From: Pseudomonas sp. P5_109
GTDB lineage: Bacteria; Pseudomonadota; Gammaproteobacteria; Pseudomonadales; Pseudomonadaceae
Reading direction: 5' to 3'
Length of the DNA stretch: 64,000 nt
Assembly (NCBI RefSeq): GCF_034009455.1
Contig: NZ_CP125380.1
Span: forward strand, 4,291,501 to 4,355,500
The position numbers and the translations under genes are program-made. Below are positions 1-10,814 of the stretch, piece by piece. The notes under the pieces are model-generated. The model saw nothing but the letters and a program-made list of their open reading frames with translations, was not told the DNA's origin and searched no databases. The stretch's first letter is position 1. Every line of letters starts with the position of its first letter.

Positions 1-543
1 AATGTCGGCGTGGTCCTGCAGGACAATGTGTTGTTCAGCGGCAGCATTCTCGACAACCTGCGCCTGGCCTCTCCCCACGCCGACGACGCGAGCCTGATTG
101 CGGCCGCCAGGGAGCTGGGCGCGGACGAAGTGCTGGAGCGGTTGCCGCACCAATACCAGACCGAAGTCGGACCACTGGGCGGGCACCTGAGCCATGGCCA
201 GCGACAATTGGTCTGCCTGGTGCGCGCCTACCTCGCGGACCCTGCGGTATTGGTGCTGGACGAGGCGACCTCGGCCGTCGACATCCATACCGAGCGCCGC
301 ATCCAGCGGGCGTTTCGCCGGCTTTGCGAAGGTCGCACGGCCATCATCATCGCCCATCGCCTGGCAACCATTCGCGATGCCGATCGCATTGCGGTCATCC
401 GCCACGGTCGCCTCGTCGAGCAAGGCCCTCACAGCCAATTGATCGATCAGGGTGGCGCTTATGCGGCGCTGTACCAGACCTACCTGCGCAGTGCCGAAGC
501 GGGCGCCTCGATTGACGACATCGTCGCCACGGCACCGGCGTAA
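1..543 (+). CDS. ABC exporter, C-terminal nucleotide-binding domain (5' truncated)
   Basis: The reading frame is open from base 1, so the gene begins outside the window. The 180 visible residues are the second half of an exporter-type ATPase domain: a Q-loop segment ([12 protein letters not shown]), the signature loop LSHGQRQL, where the usual LSGGQ has His at the third position, Walker [13 protein letters not shown], and the switch histidine in [10 protein letters not shown]. The Q-loop context and the 'DEATSAVD' form are typical of ABC exporters with fused membrane and ATPase domains (MsbA/lipid A or type I secretion style). The membrane part and Walker A lie upstream and cannot be seen, so the substrate cannot be named. 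A short Ala-rich tail follows the domain. The next 536 bases are non-coding REP sequence, so this gene ends its transcription unit. Confidence 0.85.
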   Translation, partial: NVGVVLQDNVLFSGSILDNLRLASPHADDASLIAAARELGADEVLERLPHQYQTEVGPLGGHLSHGQRQLVCLVRAYLADPAVLVLDEATSAVDIHTERRIQRAFRRLCEGRTAIIIAHRLATIRDADRIAVIRHGRLVEQGPHSQLIDQGGAYAALYQTYLRSAEAGASIDDIVATAPA

Positions 544-903
544 TCAAGACCGCCATCGCCCGTAGGAGCCGGCTTGCTGGCGATGGCAATCTCCAGAACA
601 CCATCAAAACCCGCCTGCCGCACCCCGAACAACCATTGGCTACATCGGCGTATTCAAAATCGCCATCGCCAGCAAGCCGGCTCCTACAGAATCGCGGACA
701 ATCCAGAACACCATCAAAACCCGCCTGCCGCACCCCGAACAACCATTGGCTACATTGGCGTATTCAAGATCGCCATCGCCAGCAAGCCGGCTCCTACAGA
801 ATCGCGGGCAACACACATCCCCTGTAGGAGCTGGCTTGCCAGCGATGGCAATCTCCAGAGCACAACCAAACCCGCCTGCTGCACCCCGAACAACCATTGC
901 TGA
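544..903. repeat. REP palindromes in a 110-bp tandem duplication
   Basis: This non-coding stretch carries four REP copies: 560-586 and 822-850 in direct orientation (core GTAGGAGC[C/T]GGCTTGC), 661-689 and 771-799 inverted. The segment starting CCAGAACACCATC at 593 repeats at 703 with few differences, giving a 110-bp period, and a diverged partial third copy lies at 853-900. Open frames here are by-products of the repeats. The rest of the gap to the next gene (904-998) shows nothing else. Confidence 0.85.
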
Positions 904-998
904 CGGACTGCTGCTACAGCAGCACCCCCGCCTTCACCCCCTCTCCCGTCCCCCGCCACTCCCCCGGCCCCGCTGGCCCAAACCCGGCGGGCCAACCA

Positions 999-1014
999 TG
1001 GCATGTCCGTTGCA
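999..1014 (+). promoter_or_regulatory. Sigma-54 (-24/-12) promoter for the monooxygenase gene
   Basis: The sequence TGGCATG-TCCG-TTGCA matches the consensus TGGCACG-N4-TTGCW at all but one position. The invariant GG (1000-1001) and GC (1012-1013) have the obligatory 12-base register. It lies about 65 bases before the start codon at 1080. Two comparable sites occur at 4739 and 9992, which makes chance unlikely. No sigma-54 activator gene is visible in the window. Confidence 0.75.
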
Positions 1015-1079
1015 ACCCCCCCTGACAAGACAGCCTCGCACCTGCGCGACGTACCGCGTACTTGAATCAGGAGCAACCC

Positions 1080-2240
1080 ATGAGCACTGAGTTTTTCTGG
1101 CGCCTGCCACTGGGCACCGACGGCCCGCAACTGACCACCGACAAACACAACCGCGGCAATCCGCACTATCGCCCGGGCAACATCGCCCCGGGACGACTGC
1201 CCAATGGCGAACCGGACGACTTCACCTACATCGACTACATTGCCCAGGTCGCGAAAGCCGCAGAACTGGCAGGTTTCGAAGGCGCCTTGTTGCCCACCGG
1301 CCCGGAGCCATGGATTGCCGCAGCGGCCCTGGCCCGTGAAACCCGTCGAATCAAATTCCTGATCGCGTTCCAGGCCACCTGGACCTTGCCGGCCTATGCC
1401 GCACAACAAGCGGCCATCCTGCAGAACCTCAGCCGCGGTCGCCTGGAGTGGAACATCATCACCGGTGGCAACCCGGCCAGTCAGCGCGCCAACGGCGATT
1501 TCCTCGGACATGATCTGCGCTACAAACGCACGGGTGAATTCCTCGACATCATCCAGGGCCTTTGGCAGAACGAACGCTTCTCCTACGAAGGCGATATCTA
1601 CCAACTGGAGAACGGTGCCCTGCCCCATGGCCTGCAGAACGAGCGCAAACCCGGCGTGTACTTTTCCGGGTTCTCTGACGCCGCCCTTGATGTAGCCGCC
1701 AAACACGCCGACGTCTACCTGAACTGGGCCGAGCCCATCGACAAGCTCAAGCCGCATATCGATCGGGTACGCGAACTGGCGGACAAGCAGGGTCGTAGCG
1801 TGCGCTTTGGTCTGCGTGTCGACCTGTTCGCCCGGGAAACCGAAGAGCTGGCGTGGAAAGATTTGCGTCGCCAGTTCGACAAACTTGAAGGCAAGAGCAG
1901 CGTGGTCGCCAAGGGTTTCACCAGCGGCTCCGATTCGGTAGGTGGCGCACGGCAAACCGCCTACCACCAGAACATCGACCGCTTCGACGACCTGATCATC
2001 GGCCCAAACCTGTGGGCCGGCTTCGCCAAAGCCAAGCCGGGGCCAACCGTGGGCCTGGTGGGCAGCCACCAGAACATCGCCGAACGCCTGGTGGAGTACC
2101 GCGATGCCGGTTTCTCGACCTTCATCCTGGCGGGCAATCCTCACCTGGAAGAAGCCCTGCGTATCGGCCAGGAGGTACTGCCACTGGTGCACCAACGTCC
2201 TGCCGTACAACCGGCAACTCATTTGAAGGCCAGCGCCTGA
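1080..2240 (+). CDS. SsuD-like FMNH2-dependent monooxygenase (LLM class)
   Basis: A 386-residue flavin-dependent oxidoreductase of the bacterial luciferase superfamily, closest in layout to alkanesulfonate monooxygenase SsuD. Matching blocks are FFWRLP at the N-terminus, GALLPTG near residue 65, RRIKFLIAF, LSRGRLEWNIITG, RFGLR, PNLWAG and NPHLEEALR near the end. Such enzymes use FMNH2 and O2 to cleave C-S bonds, releasing sulfite. ATG at 1080 is preferred over an upstream TTG at 1062 because an AGGAG-like ribosome site lies at 1068-1074. Compared with my recollection of E. coli SsuD, the Cys after PTG is absent, the His in the RFGIRLH block is Asp, and the active-site Arg of the PNLWAG block region is Lys. 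The natural substrate may therefore not be a simple alkanesulfonate. The gene leads an apparent operon with the two DszB-like genes (20- and 36-base gaps). No dedicated flavin reductase adjoins it. Confidence 0.85.
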   Translation: MSTEFFWRLPLGTDGPQLTTDKHNRGNPHYRPGNIAPGRLPNGEPDDFTYIDYIAQVAKAAELAGFEGALLPTGPEPWIAAAALARETRRIKFLIAFQATWTLPAYAAQQAAILQNLSRGRLEWNIITGGNPASQRANGDFLGHDLRYKRTGEFLDIIQGLWQNERFSYEGDIYQLENGALPHGLQNERKPGVYFSGFSDAALDVAAKHADVYLNWAEPIDKLKPHIDRVRELADKQGRSVRFGLRVDLFARETEELAWKDLRRQFDKLEGKSSVVAKGFTSGSDSVGGARQTAYHQNIDRFDDLIIGPNLWAGFAKAKPGPTVGLVGSHQNIAERLVEYRDAGFSTFILAGNPHLEEALRIGQEVLPLVHQRPAVQPATHLKASA

Positions 2241-2260
2241 GCGCTGCGGGAGAATCATTG

Positions 2261-3313
2261 ATGACTCAAGCTCTGGACACCCTTTGGTACACCCGCTGCC
2301 CGGTACCCACCGGGCTGGGCATTGCCGTGCAAAAAGGCTGGCTGCAAGACACCGTCGGCGCGTTGGGCACGCAAGTGCAGTCGCTGCGCGAATCCACCGA
2401 CAAGGCCGTGCGTGAATCGCACTTCGATCACACCCTGCGCAACTCGGTGCGCCACGGCGGCAACATCCCGGCCATCTGGGCCAGGGCCCAGGGCCGGGAG
2501 ACACGGGTGATTGGCCTGTCCTGGGCCGATGAAGTGCAACTGATCCTGACCCTTCCCGACAGCGGCATCAAAACCGTCAAGGACCTCAAGGGCCGTCGTT
2601 TCGGCTTGCCCGACTGGGCCGGCGCGCAAATCGACTTTACCCGCGCCCAGGCCCTGCGCGGGCTGGAAAACGCCCTGAGCCTGGAAGGCCTGCAAGTTGG
2701 CGATGTGCAGCTGGTGAATTTTCGCTATGAAGGTACGTTCAGCGACCCGCAGGTCAGCACCGTAAACGGCACGCCGGTCAGTGCGCAGCGAGTCGAGGGG
2801 CGCAACCTGGAACTGGTGGGTCTGCTGCGCGGCGAGGTCGATGCAATCTTCCTCAAAGGCGCCAGCGCCGCCCGGCAGGCCCATGAGTTCGGCCTGCACA
2901 CCGTCATCGACACCGGCTCGCACCCCGAGCCCCTGATTCGCAGCAACAATGGCACCCCGCGCACACTGGCCGTGGACCTGAACCTGCTGGATAACCATTT
3001 CGATGTCGCCACCGGCATTCTCGATTCCGTTCGACGCGCCGAACATTGGGCCCACACCCATCCGGAAGACACCCGCCGCTACCTGGCCCGGGAAACCAAC
3101 AGCAGCGAGTACTGGGTCAGCGCCGCCTATGGCAACGATGCCCATCTGCGCTTGCGCACCGAACTGGATGAGCAGGCCATCGACGCCCTGCAGGACTTCA
3201 CACACTTCCTGCATCGCTGGCGCTTCATCCCGAAAAGCTTCGACGTGCGCGACTGGATCGATCCTCGTCCGCTGGACGCGTTGCTGCAAACCCCTACCGC
3301 ACTGGCAGGCTAA
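2261..3313 (+). CDS. DszB-like sulfinate desulfinase homologue with intact Cys
   Basis: A 350-residue protein with the periplasmic-binding-protein fold of the SsuA/NMT1 type, but with no signal peptide: it starts MTQALDTLWYTRCPVPTG and has no hydrophobic N-terminus. It is therefore probably cytoplasmic. It aligns with DszB, 2-(2-hydroxyphenyl)benzenesulfinate desulfinase: the CPVP motif gives Cys13, and the H-F-x8-R-x-G-G block gives His54, Arg64 and Gly67, equivalent to DszB Cys27, His60, Arg70 and Gly73. Family knowledge: DszB releases sulfite from an aryl sulfinate using that Cys. Inference: this is a hydrolytic C-S bond-cleaving enzyme working after or beside the upstream SsuD-like monooxygenase. 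ATG at 2261 follows a GGGAG site. Automatic annotation would probably call it an ABC substrate-binding protein, which the missing signal peptide argues against. Confidence 0.7.
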   Translation: MTQALDTLWYTRCPVPTGLGIAVQKGWLQDTVGALGTQVQSLRESTDKAVRESHFDHTLRNSVRHGGNIPAIWARAQGRETRVIGLSWADEVQLILTLPDSGIKTVKDLKGRRFGLPDWAGAQIDFTRAQALRGLENALSLEGLQVGDVQLVNFRYEGTFSDPQVSTVNGTPVSAQRVEGRNLELVGLLRGEVDAIFLKGASAARQAHEFGLHTVIDTGSHPEPLIRSNNGTPRTLAVDLNLLDNHFDVATGILDSVRRAEHWAHTHPEDTRRYLARETNSSEYWVSAAYGNDAHLRLRTELDEQAIDALQDFTHFLHRWRFIPKSFDVRDWIDPRPLDALLQTPTALAG

Positions 3314-3349
3314 CCCGCCAGGCTTCATGGATCGGCACTGAAGGACTTT

Positions 3350-4408
3350 ATGAGCAAACCACTCGATACGCTTTGGTATACCCATAGCCCTGTTCCCACG
3401 GGGCTAGGCATCGCCGTGCAATCCGGTCGACTGGCGCAAGCCTTTGCGCCGTTCGGCACGAATATCCAATCCCTGCGCGAGTCCAGTGAGCGGGAAGTTC
3501 GCGAAGCCCATTACGACCATCACCTGAAAAACTCGGTGCGTCACGGCGGCAATATCCCGGCCATCTGGGCCTATGCCAGCGGCGTACAGACCCGCGTGCT
3601 GGGGCTGTCCTGGAGCGACGAGGTGCAGCTGATCCTGACCACCGCGGAATCCGGTGTGAAGAGCATTCGCGACTTGAAAAACCGCCGCTTCGGACTGCCG
3701 AAATGGGCCAACGTGCAGATCGACTTCACTCGCGCCCAGGCCCTGCGCGGCCTGGAAAATGCCCTCAAGCTCGAAGGCCTGGACGTGTCTGATGTCGAGT
3801 TGGTGGACTACCCCTATGGCGGCACCTACAGCGACGATCAGAAACAGCATGTCTACGGCTCGGAAGTCAGCCTCGACGTCACGCGCGTCAGCCGCCGCAA
3901 CAACGAACTGATCGGCTTGTTGCGCGGCGACATCGATGCGATTTTTCTCAAGGGCGCGCACGCCGTGCACCTGGCCAACGAATTCGGTTTGCAGGTGGTC
4001 GTCGATACCGGCTCTCACCCCGACCCGCTGATTCGCTCGAACAACGGCACGCCACGGACCCTGACCGTGGACACTCACCTGCTGCATGAGCATTTCGACG
4101 CCAGCGTGAACATCGTTGATACCGTGCTGCGCACCGAGCAATGGGCCTGGGCCAACCCAGACGAAACCCGGCGTTTTCTCGCACGGGAACTCAACACCAG
4201 CGAGTACTGGGTCGCCGCCGCGTACGGCGAAGACGCCCATCGGCGCTTGCGCACGACACTGGATGCACGATCCATTGAAGCGTTGCAGGATTTCACTGAT
4301 TTCCTGCATCGCTGGGACTTTATTCCGCGGCGTTTCGATGTGCGCGACTGGATCGATTTCAGCGTGCTGGAAAAGGTCATCGGCTCCACGTCACGATTGG
4401 CGGTTTGA
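3350..4408 (+). CDS. DszB-like paralogue with Ser in place of the catalytic Cys
   Basis: A 352-residue paralogue of the preceding gene, similar along its whole length (shared blocks include LDTLWYT, SVRHGGNIPAIW, IDFTRAQALRGLENAL, GLLRG-DAIFLKG and LIRSNNGTPRTL). It too lacks a signal peptide. His54 and Arg64 of the DszB-type site are kept, but position 13 is Ser (codon AGC, THSPVPTG) instead of Cys. It may be a catalytically altered enzyme, a regulatory or substrate-holding partner, or a heteromeric subunit of the Cys-containing protein. The start at 3350 follows a GAAGGA ribosome site. It ends the first sub-operon; REP sequence and a new sigma-54 promoter follow. Confidence 0.7.
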   Translation: MSKPLDTLWYTHSPVPTGLGIAVQSGRLAQAFAPFGTNIQSLRESSEREVREAHYDHHLKNSVRHGGNIPAIWAYASGVQTRVLGLSWSDEVQLILTTAESGVKSIRDLKNRRFGLPKWANVQIDFTRAQALRGLENALKLEGLDVSDVELVDYPYGGTYSDDQKQHVYGSEVSLDVTRVSRRNNELIGLLRGDIDAIFLKGAHAVHLANEFGLQVVVDTGSHPDPLIRSNNGTPRTLTVDTHLLHEHFDASVNIVDTVLRTEQWAWANPDETRRFLARELNTSEYWVAAAYGEDAHRRLRTTLDARSIEALQDFTDFLHRWDFIPRRFDVRDWIDFSVLEKVIGSTSRLAV

Positions 4409-4738
4409 GTTTTTCAGCGCCTGTCAGGACGTCATCGCCAGCAAGCCGGCTCCTACAATGTTTATTCCGTTTCAACGCAAAGCCTGTAGGAGCCGGCTTG
4501 CTGGCGATGGCGTCCGCAAGGCCAACGGATTGTTGGCCAGGCAACACTCCCTCACTCAACTCCTGCTGCTCCAGCAACACCCGCCAAGCAACTTCTGCTG
4601 AATGCCTGACAGGCACTTATCAGGAGACTGAATCCAACTAACAAACTCTAAAAAAATCCGCCGAACGCACAACTTATTCATACAATTAATCCTTTATTTT
4701 CAATACCTTGATAAAACTAACCACGCAAAAAAAGCACT
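4409..4738. repeat. REP pair and AT-rich upstream region
   Basis: An inverted REP pair occupies about 4432-4512 (CATCGCCAGCAAGCCGGCTC, then its reverse complement after a short spacer). From about 4620 the base composition becomes clearly AT-rich up to the sigma-54 promoter, as expected for an enhancer/IHF-type region, but I see no exact palindrome to call as an activator site. Confidence 0.7.
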
Positions 4739-4754
4739 TGGCACGATCTCTGCT
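4739..4754 (+). promoter_or_regulatory. Sigma-54 (-24/-12) promoter for the first TonB receptor
   Basis: TGGCACG-ATCT-CTGCT: the -24 element is a perfect consensus and the -12 element keeps GC at 4752-4753, with exact GG-to-GC spacing. The expected transcription start is about 4765, leaving a roughly 28-base leader with a strong GGGGGAGA ribosome site before ATG 4793. The region upstream is AT-rich. Confidence 0.8.
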
Positions 4755-4792
4755 CAACCCCCACTAGTGAAACTTTCCTGGGGGAGACTCAA

Positions 4793-7063
4793 ATGCATAA
4801 ACTTAATCCAATCACCAAAAGTATCTGGCTAACCTTGTTACTCGCCGGGGGCGGCGTCAGCGAGGGTTTGCTGGCAGCAGAAACCACAGAAACCGACAGC
4901 AGCAAATCGGCTGCGGAGCCTTCGCTGAAAACCGTGACCGTCACCGCGCAACACCGGGAGGAAACCCTGCAAGAGATTCCGGTGGCGGTGTCCGCGATCC
5001 AGGGCACCAGCCTGGTGGCCGACGGCGTGCGCAACATGGGCGACATCACCACCTTCGTTCCCAACACGTCGGCGAAAAACCCGGACGGCGATGGTCGCCC
5101 ACGTTGGTACATCCGTGGTCTCGGTACCGGTGATACCGGCGCAGCCACCGTTTTCCCGGTGGGGATCTACGCCGATGACGTCTACCTCAACGCACCGGTT
5201 GCCGGCGGCGGGCCTCTGTTCGACCTGGAGCGCATCGAAATCCTGCGCGGGCCGCAAGGTACCCTGTACGGCAAGAACACCACCGCGGGCGCGGTGAACG
5301 TCATCTCGAAAAAACCAACCTTCGACACTGACGGCTTCGGCACGATCGGGTTTGGCACCAAGAACGAACGCATCGTCAGCGGCGCTCTGGGGGGAGCGCT
5401 GGTGGATGAAAAACTCGCGGCACGGGTCTCGCTGTACTCCGAGGAGCGTGACGGTTTCCAGGAAAACCTGGTCGATGACAACACCTATGGCGACGTCAAC
5501 AAGAAAGCCGTCCGCCTGCAGTTTCTTGCTCAGATAAATGACGATCTCGAGGCACTGCTCAAGGTCCACAGCCGCGAATTCAAAGGCGACGGCAGCAACG
5601 GTTCGCTCGCGGTCGGGCGTTATTACAACGTTGGCTACGTAAGACCCAATGGACGCGATATCGCAATCAACGTCAATGAAGACTCCAAGCTCAATCACGA
5701 CGGCACTTCGCTGACCCTGAACTGGCACCTGGGTGACTACACCCTGACCTCCATCAGCGCCTATGACTACATTCGCAACCAGGCGACCAGCGACGCCGAC
5801 TACACGCCTTATGAAGTCAACGGCGCAGCGATTTCCGACAACAAATACGCTCAATACACCCAGGAGCTGCGCCTGGCATCGCCACAGCAGGAAACCCTGC
5901 GCTGGCTGCTGGGCGCGCATTACTTCCACGAAGACCTCGACAGCTCTGCCCAGCGCATTGTCACACCCGGCCCGACGCCTAACGGTACCGGCTCAAACCA
6001 GATCGGCGGCGTCACCGACTTCCGTGATCTGAGCTATGACCACAAGACCGACAGCTACGCGCTGTTCGGCAACCTGACCTACGACTTCACCGAAGATTTC
6101 AGCGTGACTGGCGGCCTGCGCTGGACCCAGGAAAAGAAAGACATCGACCTCGACCTGACGCAACTGACCCGCTTCACGGCCAACGGCCCGCTGGTGCCGC
6201 TGCCTGGCGTCGGCACCAACGGCAATCGTCAGGAAGACAAGACCTGGGAAGCCTGGACCTATGACCTGACGCCGGAATACCGGATCAACGATAACGTGCG
6301 GGTGTTCTTCCGTTACGCCCATGGCTTCCGTTCCGGCGGTTTCAATACCGGCCTGTCCACCAGCCTGTCGCAGCTGACCACGGTCGACCCGGAACAACTC
6401 GACGCCTACGAACTCGGCCTCAAATCCGAGTGGTTCGACCATCGCCTGACGGCCAACGCCAACATCTTCTACTACGACTATTCGGATATTCAGGTGAACC
6501 TGCTGACGGTCAACAACGGCGTGCTGACCACGGCGCTGACCAACGGCGCCAAGGGTACGGTCAAGGGCGCCGAACTGGAACTCGAAGCCCAGCCGACTGA
6601 CTACCTGCACCTGCGTGCCGCAGTATCGTTCCTCGACACCGAATACACCGACTTCAAGAACACCAACCCCAACACCGGGGTGGTCACGGGTGATTACAGC
6701 GGCAACAGTTTCGTGCGTTCACCGCGCAACGTGGTGGCGCTCGGTGGCGACTACACGTTCCCGCTGGAAGTCGGTGGCAAGCTGGTGGCTGGCGGCGATG
6801 TGAGTTTCCGCGACAAGGAATACTTCCTCGCCGATCGCCAGAGCAGTGCTGACAAGACCCTCAGCCAACCGCATTACACCCTGGCCAATACTCGCCTGAC
6901 CTGGTACAGCCCGGATGAAAAACTCAGCGTGACCGGGTTTGTGAACAACGTCACCGACCGTCGCTATCAGGTCCATGGTCGTCCGAACGGCACCCTGGGC
7001 CAATACGTGATCACCTACGGCGACCCGCGGACCGTCGGCCTGAGCGTGACCAGCCGCTTCTGA
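4793..7063 (+). CDS. TonB-dependent outer-membrane receptor
   Basis: 756 residues. A signal peptide ends near residue 29 (LLAGGGVSEGLLAAE), and a TonB-box-like stretch TVTVTA follows. The plug domain contains WYIRGLGTG, GIYADDVYLN, RIEILRGPQGTLYGKNT and GAVNVISKKP. The rest is a 22-stranded-type barrel ending in Phe (GLSVTSRF). It imports a scarce ligand across the outer membrane at the expense of the proton-motive force, coupled by TonB. The ligand is not evident from sequence; it sits under its own sigma-54 promoter between organosulfur enzymes and an SsuBC-like transporter, so a sulfonate- or sulfate-ester-like ligand is more likely than an iron siderophore. No siderophore synthesis or Fur-box context is visible. 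RBS GGGGGAGA. Confidence 0.9.
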   Translation: MHKLNPITKSIWLTLLLAGGGVSEGLLAAETTETDSSKSAAEPSLKTVTVTAQHREETLQEIPVAVSAIQGTSLVADGVRNMGDITTFVPNTSAKNPDGDGRPRWYIRGLGTGDTGAATVFPVGIYADDVYLNAPVAGGGPLFDLERIEILRGPQGTLYGKNTTAGAVNVISKKPTFDTDGFGTIGFGTKNERIVSGALGGALVDEKLAARVSLYSEERDGFQENLVDDNTYGDVNKKAVRLQFLAQINDDLEALLKVHSREFKGDGSNGSLAVGRYYNVGYVRPNGRDIAINVNEDSKLNHDGTSLTLNWHLGDYTLTSISAYDYIRNQATSDADYTPYEVNGAAISDNKYAQYTQELRLASPQQETLRWLLGAHYFHEDLDSSAQRIVTPGPTPNGTGSNQIGGVTDFRDLSYDHKTDSYALFGNLTYDFTEDFSVTGGLRWTQEKKDIDLDLTQLTRFTANGPLVPLPGVGTNGNRQEDKTWEAWTYDLTPEYRINDNVRVFFRYAHGFRSGGFNTGLSTSLSQLTTVDPEQLDAYELGLKSEWFDHRLTANANIFYYDYSDIQVNLLTVNNGVLTTALTNGAKGTVKGAELELEAQPTDYLHLRAAVSFLDTEYTDFKNTNPNTGVVTGDYSGNSFVRSPRNVVALGGDYTFPLEVGGKLVAGGDVSFRDKEYFLADRQSSADKTLSQPHYTLANTRLTWYSPDEKLSVTGFVNNVTDRRYQVHGRPNGTLGQYVITYGDPRTVGLSVTSRF

Positions 7064-7343
7064 CCTGAAACCTCCCCTTGCCGGCGATGGGGCCCGCATG
7101 CCTTGCATCGCCCTCTTGGCCGCCATCGCCAGCAAGCCGGCTCCTACAGAAAAATCATCGAATCCGGACTACCGGTACGCACCCATAAAACCATCGATTT
7201 CCGGACCTCCGGCATCCACACATCCACTGTAGGAGCCGGCTTGCCGGCGATGGGGCCCGCAAGCCTTGCATCGCATTGAAGGCCGCCATCGCTGGCAAGC
7301 CAGCTCCTACAGGGGTCTTCATTCGTCTGGAAGGAATTTATCC
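7064..7343. repeat. REP cluster between the two receptor genes
   Basis: Three REP copies in alternating orientation: about 7122-7150 (inverted), 7228-7258 (direct) and 7281-7312 (inverted). No promoter is obvious, so the second receptor may be read through from the sigma-54 promoter at 4739 or have an unrecognised promoter. Confidence 0.8.
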
Positions 7344-9806
<2,463 letters not shown>

Positions 9807-9991
9807 GTGGACTGCTGCCGGGGTGTTGCCCTGGCAGCAACGGGTGCTGATCAGGCATCAATTGCCGCGACAACGAGCCCTGTAGGAGCTGGCTTGCCAG
9901 CGATGCGGTCAGCACGATTTGTGTCGCCTGCACCGCCGCCATCGCCAGCAGGCCGGCTCCTACAGGGTTGTTTGGCGTGATCGGTGTTTGC
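9807..9991. repeat. REP pair upstream of the ABC permeases
   Basis: A direct and an inverted REP copy at about 9880-9906 and 9938-9965 can fold into one long hairpin. It may serve as a transcriptional punctuation mark between the receptor gene and the next promoter. Confidence 0.75.
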
Positions 9992-10007
9992 TGGCACAGC
10001 TCTTGCG
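9992..10007 (+). promoter_or_regulatory. Sigma-54 (-24/-12) promoter for the ABC transporter operon
   Basis: TGGCACA-GCTC-TTGCG has GG at 9993-9994 and GC at 10005-10006 in exact register, with a complete TTGC -12 element. It lies 37 bases before the permease start codon at 10044. It is the third such site in this island. Confidence 0.75.
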
Positions 10008-10043
10008 ATACCCCTTCGGTACTTCGCCGAAATAAGAACCGCC

Positions 10044-10805
10044 ATGCGTACTCAACGTCTGTTCTCAACCCTAAGCTGGCTCATCTCTCCTGTTGCCCTG
10101 TTGTTGCTGTGGGCGGTGGTCGCCGAGGCCGGGATTTTCCCGCGCAACCTGCTGGTCCCTCCCGCTCAGGTGTGGCGGACTTTCGAAGCGCTGTCGGCCA
10201 GTGGTGAGCTGCTCGAACACCTGCTTAACAGCCTGTCGCGCCTGGGGCTGGGGTTCGGCATTGGTTCACTGTGCGGGCTGGCGTTCGGCGTGCTCATGGC
10301 CTTGTCGAAAAACGTCGAGATCTACTGCTCGCCGCTGTTCCACACCTTGCGCCAGATTCCCAGCATCGCCTTGATCCCGATGTTCGTGCTGCTGTTCGGC
10401 ATCGATGAAACCTTCAAGATCATCATCGTTGCCAAAACCGCGTTCTTCCCGGTCGCGCTGGCCGCCAGCGAAGGCGTCAAGGCCATTCCGCGCAGCTACT
10501 TCGAGGTGGCTGACGTCTACCGCCTGCGCTGGCCGACACTGGTCCGGGAGATCGCCCTGCCCGCTGCCGCGCCCCCGATCATCACCGGTTTTCGTATCAG
10601 CCTGACCCGCGCCTGGGTGGTGCTGGTGGCCACCGAGTTGCTCGCTGCTGACAGTGGCCTGGGACAGATGATCGAAATGAGCCGGCAAATGTTGCGCATC
10701 GATGTGGTGATGGTCGGGATTGTCGTGACCGGTTTGATCGGTTTCACCCTGGATTTCAGCTTTCGCCAACTGGAACAGCGGCTGTTCCGCTGGCAGACCC
10801 GCTAG
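10044..10805 (+). CDS. ABC transporter permease, SsuC/TauC type (1)
   Basis: 253 residues with about six hydrophobic segments and the EAA-type cytoplasmic loop near residues 150-185 (ASEGVKAIPRSYFEVADVYR... ALPAAAPPIITGFRISL), typical of BPD-type permeases of the nitrate/sulfonate/taurine family. ATG 10044 is preferred to an upstream GTG at 9984, because that GTG would lie inside the sigma-54 promoter. The gene is separated by 9 bases from a second permease, so the inner-membrane channel is probably a heterodimer, whereas SsuC and TauC usually work as homodimers. No periplasmic binding protein with a signal peptide is encoded nearby. Confidence 0.9.
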   Translation: MRTQRLFSTLSWLISPVALLLLWAVVAEAGIFPRNLLVPPAQVWRTFEALSASGELLEHLLNSLSRLGLGFGIGSLCGLAFGVLMALSKNVEIYCSPLFHTLRQIPSIALIPMFVLLFGIDETFKIIIVAKTAFFPVALAASEGVKAIPRSYFEVADVYRLRWPTLVREIALPAAAPPIITGFRISLTRAWVVLVATELLAADSGLGQMIEMSRQMLRIDVVMVGIVVTGLIGFTLDFSFRQLEQRLFRWQTR

Positions 10806-10814
10806 GAGCCTTCG

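Noticed and set aside
750..2504. Long minus-strand open frame (584 codons) opposite the monooxygenase
   Set aside because: It lies antisense to a well-supported SsuD-like gene, begins within the next gene and ends in REP sequence; high GC explains the openness.
2261..4408. Annotation of both proteins as periplasmic sulfonate-binding proteins
   Set aside because: Neither has a signal peptide from the supported start codons, and the DszB active-site pattern fits better.
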